Assembly: GCA_023431725.1 (NCBI GenBank) | Contig: JAEYVN010000356.1 | Coordinates: 1-5,160 of the forward strand | From: Pseudomonadota bacterium | GTDB lineage: Bacteria > Pseudomonadota > Alphaproteobacteria > Rhizobiales > Xanthobacteraceae | Reading direction: 5' to 3' | Length of the DNA: 5,160 nucleotides | In this document: positions 1 to 4,389 of the stretch, in pieces | Layout: every line of letters begins with the position of its first letter | Position numbering within the stretch: the stretch's first letter is position 1 | Made by a program: the position numbers and the translations under genes | The notes under the pieces: generated by a model | The model's database searches: none | The model's input: the letters and a program-made list of their open reading frames with translations, nothing else | Told to the model about the DNA's origin: nothing

Positions 1-461
1 CCGTTGAGCGCATCATCACCGGCGCCACCGGTAAGGGTATCGTTGCCGTCGCCGCCATGGAGCGTGTCGTCACCGGCACCGCCATCCAGAACGTCGTTGC
101 CACCAGCACCGTGCAGGATATCGGCACCGGCATCACCGAACAGCTGGTCGTCGCCCGCACCACCGTCGACGGTGTCATTCCCCGCATCGCCGTGAATGAC
201 ATCGATCCCGGCATTGCCGTTAAGCTGATCGTTACCGGCGCCACCATTGATCGTGTCGTCGCCGTCGCCGCCGGTGACCGAATCGTCTCCAGCGCCCGCA
301 TCGACGGTGTCGTTACCCAAACCAGCATCGATCGTGTCGTTGCCGGCACCGCCACTGATCAGGTCATCCCCCGCAAGCCCGGTAAGGATGTCATCGCCCT
401 GCAGTCCGCTGATTTGATCGGCAAGGGCTGTACCAACGAGATTATCGGGACCAGGTGTTCC
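1..461 (-). repeat. Tandem 27-bp coding repeats (RTX nonapeptide units)
   Basis: The DNA encoding the RTX protein is built from diverged 27-bp units, one per nonapeptide, recognisable by recurring GGYGCCGGYRAYGAY cores read on the minus strand. Seventeen units fit between codon 6 and the window edge. The units differ mainly at third positions and at the variable x residues, so the array is maintained as protein sequence and is not a recent identical expansion. Confidence 0.85.
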
Positions 462-476
462 AACAATAACCGCCAT
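1..476 (-). CDS. RTX-type calcium-binding repeat protein, N-terminal part (partial at left edge)
   Basis: The reverse strand from the ATG at 476 stays open to the window edge, giving 158 complete codons. After five residues (MAVIV) the whole visible protein is tandem nonapeptides of the hemolysin/RTX type, pattern G-G-x-G-x-D-x-L-x. I count 17 units in residues 6-158; the first two ([18 protein letters not shown]) are degenerate and the rest regular, e.g. GGAGNDTID and GGAGDDTLH. In this family the repeats fold into a parallel beta-roll that binds Ca2+ through the Asp residues, and the proteins usually leave the cell by type I secretion with a C-terminal signal, which would lie outside the window. 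No N-terminal signal peptide is visible, which fits. The start is supported by AGGGAG at 484-489, seven bases upstream. Any catalytic or adhesive domain would be beyond the edge, so the activity is unknown. Large secreted or surface-layer-like proteins and calcium-dependent enzymes are all possible. Confidence 0.9.
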   Translation of the reverse strand, partial: MAVIVGTPGPDNLVGTALADQISGLQGDDILTGLAGDDLISGGAGNDTIDAGLGNDTVDAGAGDDSVTGGDGDDTINGGAGNDQLNGNAGIDVIHGDAGNDTVDGGAGDDQLFGDAGADILHGAGGNDVLDGGAGDDTLHGGDGNDTLTGGAGDDALN

Positions 477-637
477 TTTGCTTCTCCCTGTTGTGCCCCC
501 TTTCCCAGTGATCCACCCTGACGTGCTCACCGCCCCCCGGACGATTTCCACGATTGATGACGTCCGTCAGACAATTCGGGCGCCCCCGGACTGGCTGTTG
601 GACGCTGGAAGCTAGGCGCGCGGCCCGTTAATTCACA

Positions 638-653
638 ATCCCCATTTGGGGAT
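638..653. repeat. Perfect 6-bp inverted repeat ATCCCC-ATTT-GGGGAT
   Basis: ATCCCC (638-643) and GGGGAT (648-653) pair exactly around a 4-base ATTT loop, followed on the plus strand by an A-run (654-658). It lies about 160 bp upstream of the RTX start and 275 bp upstream of the DUF421 start. There is no T-run after the hairpin on either strand, so a classic intrinsic terminator is unlikely. An operator for the divergent RTX promoter is possible but unproven. Confidence 0.4.
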
Positions 654-913
654 AAAAACTGATCGTTCACGTTGTGATGATGCGCCACACGCCGCTGCCC
701 ATGTCCGGTGCGCGGCGAAAATGATGCGAATGCGCCTGGGGCAGCCCATCGCGGCAGTTATCTGCGACTTCAGCCTGGCGTTCGACAGTGCTGCCGCGGA
801 TCGACGTAACCGGCCCTGCTTCGCCGCCAGTGCACCGCGGTCAACCTCTGTTCAGCCGCCATCGCCCGGTGGAACCGCAATCAAACTTTCCGCTTGGCAA
901 TATACCCCGCAGC

Positions 914-920
914 AAAGAGG
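914..920 (+). promoter_or_regulatory. Ribosome binding site fixing the DUF421 start
   Basis: AAAGAGG lies eight bases before the ATG at 929 and favours it over the in-frame ATG at 788, whose 47-residue extension lacks family-like sequence. Confidence 0.6.
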
Positions 921-928
921 TCGCAGAC

Positions 929-1471
929 ATGTTGGACGCATTCACCAACATCGAATGGCGCGAATTGATCGCACCGACTCACTCGATCGGCGAGATGGTC
1001 GTGCGTGGCACGCTGATGTATCTCGGACTTTTCCTGATCTTCAGGTTCATCGTCGGCCGCCAGTCCTCGGCGATCGGAATCGCGGATATTCTCGTCGTCG
1101 TTATCATCGCCGACGCAGCGCAGAACGCCTTCGCCAAGGAATATCAGTCGATCACCGAGGGGATCACGCTCGTCCTGACGATCGTATTCTGGGATTTTGT
1201 GCTCGACTGGCTCGGTTTTCACAGTCGCTTTTTCAGTTGGCTGCTCAAGCCCGCGCCGCTGCCACTCGTCCGTGACGGCAAGATGCTATTCGAGAACATG
1301 CGGCGCCAGATGATCTCTCCGGACGAATTGCGAAGTCAGGCCCGCCAGCAGGGTATCGCCGACATTACCGAGGTGAAAATGGCGTGTCTTGAGGGCAATG
1401 GGGAAGTCAGCTTTATCGCGAAGGACAAGGACATACCAAAGGGCAAGGATCGCCGGGCGGAGGCGATCTGA
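929..1471 (+). CDS. DUF421 (YetF/YcaP-like) inner-membrane protein
   Basis: This encodes a 180-aa membrane protein. Three hydrophobic segments are visible at about residues 23-42, 49-66 and 77-97. The soluble C-terminal region (about 107-166) has the DUF421 signature: a P-L-P-L-V-R-D-G-K segment (110-118), then N-M-R-R-Q-M-I-S-P-D-E-L (123-134), then R-Q-Q-G-I-A-D-I-T-E-V-K (139-150) and a closing E-x-x-G-E-V-S-F-I strand. Length and domain order match the short form of the family. The molecular function of DUF421 proteins is largely unknown; Bacillus relatives (YetF and spore-germination paralogs) are membrane-associated. The frame is open further upstream to an ATG at 788, but the ATG at 929 is preferred because AAAGAGG (914-920) sits eight bases ahead and the family-like sequence begins there. 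It stands alone, convergent with the PQQ-dependent dehydrogenase gene. Confidence 0.88.
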   Translation: MLDAFTNIEWRELIAPTHSIGEMVVRGTLMYLGLFLIFRFIVGRQSSAIGIADILVVVIIADAAQNAFAKEYQSITEGITLVLTIVFWDFVLDWLGFHSRFFSWLLKPAPLPLVRDGKMLFENMRRQMISPDELRSQARQQGIADITEVKMACLEGNGEVSFIAKDKDIPKGKDRRAEAI

Positions 1472-1474
1472 CGC

Positions 1475-1489
1475 TGCCGGAAGACGGCA
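1475..1489 (+). terminator. Possible weak terminator hairpin after the DUF421 gene
   Basis: TGCCG (1475-1479) pairs with CGGCA (1485-1489) around a GAAGA loop, four bases after the DUF421 stop. The stem is short and no T-run follows, so it is at best a weak terminator. It is nearly all of the structure visible in the 60-bp convergent gap between the DUF421 and dehydrogenase genes. Confidence 0.25.
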
Positions 1490-1531
1490 AGACCGAACAA
1501 CACACAGGCATGAAACTGCAAACAATACCTG

Positions 1532-2929
1532 TTAGGGCTGTCCCGAGCCGGATGTTGTGGTCGACGGTCCCTGCGAGGACCCGGCCGGCGCCTCGCTCGA
1601 CGTGACGTGCCAGATCGTGTTGCCGACATCATCGGCAACAAGCAGCGTACCTTCTCGCGTTACCGTGACGCCGACGGGTCTGCCATAGGCTTTGGCATGG
1701 TCCTCGCTCAAGAACCCGGCGAGCACATCAATCGGTAATCCATCCGGCTTACCATTGCTGAACGGCACAAAAACGACCTTATATCCGCTCAGATCCGATC
1801 GGTTCCAGGAGCCGTGCTGACCGATAAACATTCCTCTGTTGAACGGCGCCGGCAACGCTTTCCCATCGTAATAAGCAAGTCCGAGCGAAGCCGTATGTCC
1901 ACCGAGCGCGTAATCGGGCGTGATTGACTTCTCGACGAGGTCGGGCCGTTGCGGCTGCACGCGCTCGTCGACATTTTTGCCCCAATAGCTGTAGGGCCAG
2001 CCGTAGAAGCCGCCCTCCCTGACCGAGGTCAGATAATCCGGAGGCAGATCGTCACCTATTTCGTCTCGTTCATTGACGACGGTCCAGAGCGCGCCGGTGC
2101 TCGGCTCAATCGCCATGCCGTTAGCGTTCCGCAGGCCCGACGCAAAGATGCGATGCTTGCCAGAGACAAGATCGAGCTCCCAGATGGTCGCGCGATCTTT
2201 CTCAATGTCCATGCCATTTTCGCCGATGTTACTGCCTGATCCAACAGTGATGTAGAGCTTCGACTGATCAGGAGACGGCAGGATATTGCGCGTCCAGTGA
2301 TGTCCGACCGGCAGATCGATCAGCTTTTCGCCCTCTGCGGTGATCTTCTTGTCGCCGGTCTTGTAGGGAAAGCGGACCACACTGTCAGTGTTGGCCACAT
2401 AAAGCTGATCACCGATCAGCGCCATCCCATAAGGCTGACGGAGATTTTCGAGGAACACGCCATGTTCGTCGGCCACACCGTCTCCGTCGGTGTCGCGTAA
2501 AATGGATATACGGTTGGCGTTTTCGGTAATCGAACCTGCACTGCGCATCACCATGTTTTGGGCAATTGCGCGCGGACTCCAGGATGAACCGGGCTCGCTG
2601 GCGGCCTCCGCGACAAGCACATCTCCATTCGGCAAAATGTAGATCCAGCGGGGGTGCTTGAGATCGCGCGCGAACGCCTTTACGGCGAGCCCGCCGCCGG
2701 CTTTGGGCATCGTCCCTTGCGGCCAACCTTCAGCGCGCGCCCACTTGATGACCGGAAGCAGACTTTGCTCCGGCTTAGACATCTTCGGATTTTCGCCGAA
2801 AGTATCGGGCGGCGCGCTTTGCGCCTGACCGAGTGACGGGACGCTGAACTGCGCAACCGTGCAAGCGACTACCGCGAATAGCCGTAACCGCCCATGGGGA
2901 CCACTGAAAGCCACGTACCGACCCGCCAT
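1532..2929 (-). CDS. Exported PQQ-dependent glucose/sorbosone-type dehydrogenase
   Basis: This 465-aa protein belongs to the soluble PQQ sugar dehydrogenase / L-sorbosone dehydrogenase family, a six-bladed beta-propeller that oxidises sugars or aldoses in the periplasm with pyrroloquinoline quinone. Residues 1-35 look like a signal peptide: Arg at 14 and 16, hydrophobic LFAVVACTVAQF, and a possible cleavage after G-Q-A (34-36). Family features in order: P-R-W-I-Y-I-L-P-N-G-D-V-L-V-A-E (93-108); a calcium-type loop DTDGDGVAD (146-154); N-L-R-Q-P-Y-G-M-A (162-170); P-V-G-H-H-W-T-R-N (207-215, candidate catalytic His); L-R-N-A-N-G-M-A (266-273); N-E-R-D-E-I-G-D-D (286-294); F-Y-G-W-P-Y (308-313); F-I-G-Q-H-G-S-W-N-R (368-377); and a final G-x-L-L-V-A-D-D-x-x-N-x-I-W strand (427-440). 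A Ser/Thr/Gly tail closes it. The ATG at 2929 is chosen because GGAGGAG lies just upstream and the signal peptide starts there; the frame stays open to 3130 without family-like sequence. The substrate cannot be read from sequence. A PqqA-like gene is divergent. Confidence 0.88.
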   Translation of the reverse strand: MAGRYVAFSGPHGRLRLFAVVACTVAQFSVPSLGQAQSAPPDTFGENPKMSKPEQSLLPVIKWARAEGWPQGTMPKAGGGLAVKAFARDLKHPRWIYILPNGDVLVAEAASEPGSSWSPRAIAQNMVMRSAGSITENANRISILRDTDGDGVADEHGVFLENLRQPYGMALIGDQLYVANTDSVVRFPYKTGDKKITAEGEKLIDLPVGHHWTRNILPSPDQSKLYITVGSGSNIGENGMDIEKDRATIWELDLVSGKHRIFASGLRNANGMAIEPSTGALWTVVNERDEIGDDLPPDYLTSVREGGFYGWPYSYWGKNVDERVQPQRPDLVEKSITPDYALGGHTASLGLAYYDGKALPAPFNRGMFIGQHGSWNRSDLSGYKVVFVPFSNGKPDGLPIDVLAGFLSEDHAKAYGRPVGVTVTREGTLLVADDVGNTIWHVTSSEAPAGSSQGPSTTTSGSGQP

Positions 2930-3105
2930 ATCGCTCCTCCGTTGGCCGGGCCTACCGCCGGCGTCTCTGCAGATGAACGGCGGTGTCGTGTGCCTGTTCC
3001 GCGCCTCTCGCGCCTCCAGCGGGAATGGAACGGATTGCGGCTTTACATCTTGTCGGAGTGCTGCGCCACGATGCCTGCACAGGAGCGCAAAAAGGGACGT
3101 ACTCA
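2930..3105. promoter_or_regulatory. Divergent promoter region between the dehydrogenase and pqqA-like genes
   Basis: These 176 bp separate two divergently read genes, both tied to PQQ, so promoters in both directions are expected here. On the plus strand TTTACA (3042-3047) resembles a -35 hexamer, but no good -10 follows at 16-18 bp. I could not pick hexamers on the minus strand. The region is GC-rich with a short G/C inverted repeat (GCCGG/CCGGC around 2944-2962) and two closely spaced CGCCTC copies around 3002-3017. Confidence 0.4.
2934..2940 (-). promoter_or_regulatory. Strong ribosome binding site fixing the dehydrogenase start
   Basis: Read on the minus strand, GGAGGAG sits four bases before the ATG at 2929. 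It is the strongest Shine-Dalgarno in the window and rejects the longer 532-codon reading that would begin at 3130 and overlap the PqqA-like gene. Confidence 0.8.
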
Positions 3106-3195
3106 ATGACTTGGACCACGGCCTGGACAACTCCGAACCTTGTCGGGACGTGCATCGGCCTGGAGATCAACGGCTATCTTCCGCCTGAAATCTGA
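3106..3195 (+). CDS. pqqA: PqqA-like pyrroloquinoline quinone precursor peptide (orphan copy)
   Basis: This is a 29-aa peptide with the PqqA architecture: a Trp/Pro-rich N terminus (MTWTTAWTTPNLV), a C-I-G-L stretch, and Glu20-Ile-Asn-Gly-Tyr24 followed by LPPEI. In PQQ synthesis the radical SAM enzyme PqqE, with the chaperone PqqD, joins the Glu and Tyr side chains of PqqA; the crosslinked pair is then excised and processed by PqqB and PqqC. The essential E-x-x-x-Y spacing is intact. Upstream AAAGGGA (3091-3097) is a reasonable ribosome binding site. Usual PqqA peptides have about 23-25 residues; this one is longer because W-T-T occurs twice (residues 3-5 and 7-9). No pqqB/C/D/E follows, so maturation enzymes must come from elsewhere if the peptide is used. 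It diverges from a PQQ-dependent dehydrogenase gene and is 17 bp ahead of a small hypothetical gene. A longer in-frame start at 2983 is unlikely. A decaying paralog is the main alternative. Confidence 0.8.
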   Translation: MTWTTAWTTPNLVGTCIGLEINGYLPPEI

Positions 3196-3212
3196 ACATC
3201 AGGAAATGCAGC

Positions 3213-3401
3213 ATGAACCGCGAAGCTCACCTCCACGATCTCGCAAAGAAGCTGATGTTCTCTGTCGAACAGAATGGTGACCGGTACACACTGACTAGAA
3301 CGGCGGACGTATCGAGACCGGTACGTGAAGCGGATCTCACGCTTCCCGAAGCAGAAGAACTCTTGGAAACGTGGAAGCTGAGGGGCCCCCACGGCGGCTG
3401 A
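3213..3401 (+). CDS. Small conserved-type hypothetical protein (62 aa)
   Basis: This encodes a 62-aa acidic/basic mixed, soluble protein without signal peptide or membrane segment. The sequence reads as a compact fold: an N-terminal helix (E-A-H-L-H-D-L-A-K-K-L), a strand pair (F-S-V-E-Q-N-G-D-R-Y-T-L-T-R-T-A-D), then L-T-L-P-E-A-E-E-L-L-E-T-W-K-L (42-56) and a GPHGG end. I associate the T-R-T-A-D-V-S-x-P-V-R and E-A-E-E-L-L-x-T-W-K-L elements with small uncharacterised proteins of Bradyrhizobium-type genomes; this is recognition from memory without a known function. The start is supported by AGGAA at 3201-3205, seven bases ahead. Only 17 bp separate it from the PqqA-like gene on the same strand, so they are probably co-transcribed. 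Whether it is functionally tied to PQQ is unknown. Confidence 0.75.
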   Translation: MNREAHLHDLAKKLMFSVEQNGDRYTLTRTADVSRPVREADLTLPEAEELLETWKLRGPHGG

Positions 3402-3437
3402 GGGGCGCTGTAACCATCAGATTCATTCGCTTTAGAG

Positions 3438-3467
3438 GCTCGACGACGGCAACTTCCGACGTCGAGC
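3438..3467. terminator. Hairpin between convergent genes, possible bidirectional terminator
   Basis: GCTCGACG (3438-3445) pairs with CGTCGAGC (3460-3467). Inside, after one A/A mismatch, CGG (3447-3449) pairs with CCG (3456-3458), leaving the loop CAACTT. It lies between the stop of the 62-aa gene (3401) and the stop of the minus-strand ribbon-helix-helix gene (3535), where a shared terminator would be expected. No T-run follows on either strand, so intrinsic termination would be weak. Confidence 0.4.
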
Positions 3468-3534
3468 GCAGAAGAACGTTCCTCGCCTGGCGCTCGGCAA
3501 CCCTAGTGGGCACCGTTCGACCTCGCCTCAAACG

Positions 3535-3771
3535 TCACTCTTCCTTGCCATCATGACTGTTGGTTCCCCGCCCAAACAATCCAATATTGGAAGATTTTAC
3601 GCCAGTCGTGTCCTGCGACGCCCCGGCTGCAGCCAAACCAAGTTGCAGAAGCTCGCGAACGGCGGCCGCTCGACTCGGCATCCGATGCTTGAACCGGAAG
3701 TCGTCAATGAGCGCGAGTTCTTCAGGCGACAGCATAATTTGCAGACGCTCTTCCCGGATACCGGATGCCAC
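3535..3771 (-). CDS. Ribbon-helix-helix (CopG/Arc-like) DNA-binding protein
   Basis: This 78-aa protein has a ribbon-helix-helix profile: a basic N-terminal strand E-R-L-Q-I-M-L (8-14) that would contact DNA, helix A from S-P-E-E-L to about residue 29 (ALIDDFRFKHR), a turn M-P-S-R (31-34), and helix B A-A-A-V-R-E-L-L-Q-L-G-L (35-46). A flexible, probably disordered tail (about 50-78) ends in acidic residues. Such proteins dimerise and commonly repress their own operon; many are toxin-antitoxin antitoxins, but no toxin gene adjoins this one. The start is GTG at 3771: read on the minus strand, GGAGG (3776-3780) precedes it by four bases, while the nearby ATG (one frame over) opens an unrelated frame. 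An AT-rich leader with an 18-bp-spaced direct repeat lies just upstream and is a candidate operator. No enzymatic residues are apparent. Confidence 0.8.
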   Translation of the reverse strand: MASGIREERLQIMLSPEELALIDDFRFKHRMPSRAAAVRELLQLGLAAAGASQDTTGVKSSNIGLFGRGTNSHDGKEE

Positions 3772-3775
3772 ATCG

Positions 3776-3780
3776 CCTCC
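3776..3780 (-). promoter_or_regulatory. Ribosome binding site supporting a GTG start
   Basis: Read on the minus strand, TTTTGGAGGCGAT runs into GTG at 3771. The GGAGG core four bases ahead supports GTG initiation of the ribbon-helix-helix protein; an overlapping ATG two bases earlier is in a different frame. Confidence 0.6.
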
Positions 3781-3787
3781 AAAAGTG

Positions 3788-3818
3788 ACTTACTCATTTA
3801 ATGATACTCACTCATTTA
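3788..3818. repeat. Pair of 13-bp direct repeats with 18-bp period, candidate operator
   Basis: ACTTACTCATTTA (3788-3800) and ACTCACTCATTTA (3806-3818) match at 12 of 13 positions and start exactly 18 bp apart. They lie 17-47 bp upstream of the GTG of the ribbon-helix-helix gene, in its leader or promoter. Arc/CopG/MetJ-type repressors bind short tandem boxes as adjacent dimers, so autoregulation is a reasonable inference. A weak promoter fits the minus strand: TTGAGG (3819-3824 reversed) and TTAAAT about 17 bp downstream, which would put the boxes inside the promoter. Confidence 0.5.
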
Positions 3819-3928
3819 CCTCAAGTTCCTCAAATAGCAATCAGTCCGTCAAGTTATGAAAAAACGCTATAAATTTCAGTGACTTAGCTATTTTTATGGG
3901 GCGAGCCGTCAGCTATGCTGGTGGCCGT

Positions 3929-3934
3929 AAGGAG
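3929..3934 (+). promoter_or_regulatory. Ribosome binding site fixing the 73-aa gene start
   Basis: AAGGAG six bases before the ATG at 3941 favours this start over the upstream in-frame ATG at 3896, which has only an A/T tract before it. Confidence 0.65.
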
Positions 3935-3940
3935 AGTGAC

Positions 3941-4162
3941 ATGCCCCAATATCGTGCTTTTCCCATCGGGGATGACGGTCATTTACTGCCCGCCGAGATC
4001 ATCGAAGCCGAGTCCGACAGCGAGGCTATTCGCATCGTGAAGACGAAGCTGGATGGAAAGCCAATTGAAGTATGGGACCACGCTCGCCTTGTTGCCCGGC
4101 TTGAGCGAGTAAGGTCAGAGGTCTATGTGTCCGGCTTTTCCGGCGACGGTGTCGGCGCGTAA
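3941..4162 (+). CDS. Small hypothetical protein (73 aa) of a Bradyrhizobium-type family
   Basis: This 73-aa protein starts M-P-Q-Y-R-A-F-P-I-G and has D-D-G-H-L (11-15), then E-S-D-S-E-A-I (24-30), then an amphipathic helix to L-D-G-K-P-I-E-V-W (38-46) and a closing strand. The pattern Y-R-A-(x)n-D-G-H, D-(x)-E-A-I and (I/V)-E-(V/L)-W is what I recall of short uncharacterised proteins frequent in Bradyrhizobium and relatives; they have no known function. There is no signal peptide or membrane segment. The ATG at 3941 is chosen over the in-frame ATG at 3896 because AAGGAG (3929-3934) lies six bases ahead and the family-like sequence starts there. It is divergent from the ribbon-helix-helix gene across the AT-rich leader and may share regulation with it. 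Confidence 0.75.
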   Translation: MPQYRAFPIGDDGHLLPAEIIEAESDSEAIRIVKTKLDGKPIEVWDHARLVARLERVRSEVYVSGFSGDGVGA

Positions 4163-4179
4163 AGCAAGCCGCGTAAAGC
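4157..4179. repeat. Direct repeat of GCGTAAAGC across a stop codon
   Basis: GCGTAAAGC occurs at 4157-4165, where its TAA is the stop codon of the 73-aa gene, and again at 4171-4179, 14 bp further on. The short spacing suggests a small local duplication, or paired boxes ahead of the kinase gene. Confidence 0.35.
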
Positions 4180-4221
4180 GAACATTGGCGGCTATTTATA
4201 GCGAAAAAGTCCGACTGACGA

Positions 4222-4260
4222 GGTGGCCGGGCAAGCGAAGCCACACGGCTTGTCGCCACC
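4222..4260. repeat. Imperfect stem-loop between the 73-aa gene and the kinase gene
   Basis: The inner stem AAGCC/GGCTT closes an ACAC loop (4238-4251). GCGA/TCGC flank it with a small bulge, and GGTGGC (4222-4227) can pair with GCCACC (4255-4260) at the base. It could be a terminator for the upstream gene, but no T-run follows; a dispersed palindromic element is an alternative that needs a genome to test. Confidence 0.4.
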
Positions 4261-4303
4261 GCTTTCGCCGCCGCCCTTCGTCGGTCCCTTGATTTTCAAT
4301 GCA

Positions 4304-4321
4304 CGTAAAAGCTTGTTTACG
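4304..4321. promoter_or_regulatory. Inverted repeat CGTAAA-N6-TTTACG upstream of the kinase
   Basis: CGTAAA (4304-4309) and TTTACG (4316-4321) are exact reverse complements around a 6-base spacer, 69 bp before the proposed kinase start. The size and symmetry suit a dimeric regulator site. No matching regulator is identified in the window. Confidence 0.35.
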
Positions 4322-4389
4322 CTTGTTGCGAAATGCCGAGCCGCGAGCGCTGACCGGGAACATTGAGGTGGGTTGAGCAATTTCCTCCG

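Larger units (their letters stand above)
477..928. other. Divergent intergenic region, 452 bp, no gene seen
   Basis: This gap separates the start of the RTX gene (minus) from the start of the DUF421 gene (plus), so it must hold promoters for both. Reading frames that cross it have no recognisable protein features; the in-frame extension of the DUF421 frame (788-928) is rich in Pro, Arg and Ser and does not resemble a membrane-protein N terminus. The only clear structure is the perfect palindrome at 638-653. I could not assign convincing -35/-10 hexamers on either strand. Confidence 0.6.
3772..3940. promoter_or_regulatory. AT-rich divergent promoter region
   Basis: The 169 bp between the minus-strand ribbon-helix-helix gene and the plus-strand 73-aa gene are clearly richer in A/T than the rest of the window, most strongly at 3781-3900. 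A TATAAA-like hexamer lies at 3868-3873 and a TATGCT at 3914-3919 on the plus strand, but neither has a good -35 at the right distance. The exact 9-mer AGTGACTTA occurs twice, at 3784-3792 and 3878-3886. Confidence 0.5.

Noticed and set aside
1..476. CRISPR-like periodic repeat
   Set aside because: The 27-bp units are contiguous with no spacers, and they encode a conserved nonapeptide; this is an RTX coding array.
57..521. 154-codon plus-strand frame across the RTX region
   Set aside because: It is the complement of the RTX repeats; the minus-strand frame gives 17 regular nonapeptides and a ribosome binding site, while this one gives only a periodic shadow.
871..895. GGAAC at 871 as an EcfG-type general-stress promoter for the DUF421 gene
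   Set aside because: At 16-17 bp downstream the sequence is GCTT/CTTG and not CGTT, so the -10 element does not fit.
788..928. N-terminal extension of the DUF421 protein
   Set aside because: The 47 extra residues are not family-like, and a ribosome binding site precedes the internal ATG at 929.
646..1275. 209-codon plus-strand frame overlapping the DUF421 gene
   Set aside because: Arg/His-rich composition with no domain; it lies in another frame of the DUF421 gene, which has clear membrane segments and a family signature.
2861..2872. Lipobox-like V-V-A-C in the dehydrogenase signal peptide
   Set aside because: The hydrophobic stretch before the Cys is only about six residues and hydrophobicity continues after it, so ordinary signal-peptidase cleavage further on is more likely.
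2983..3105. Longer 70-codon start for the PqqA-like peptide
   Set aside because: PqqA peptides are short; the ATG at 3106 has its own AAAGGGA site and matches the usual M-x-W start.
2930..3130. 67-codon N-terminal extension of the dehydrogenase
   Set aside because: It would bury the signal peptide, overlaps the PqqA-like gene, and ignores the strong GGAGGAG before the ATG at 2929.
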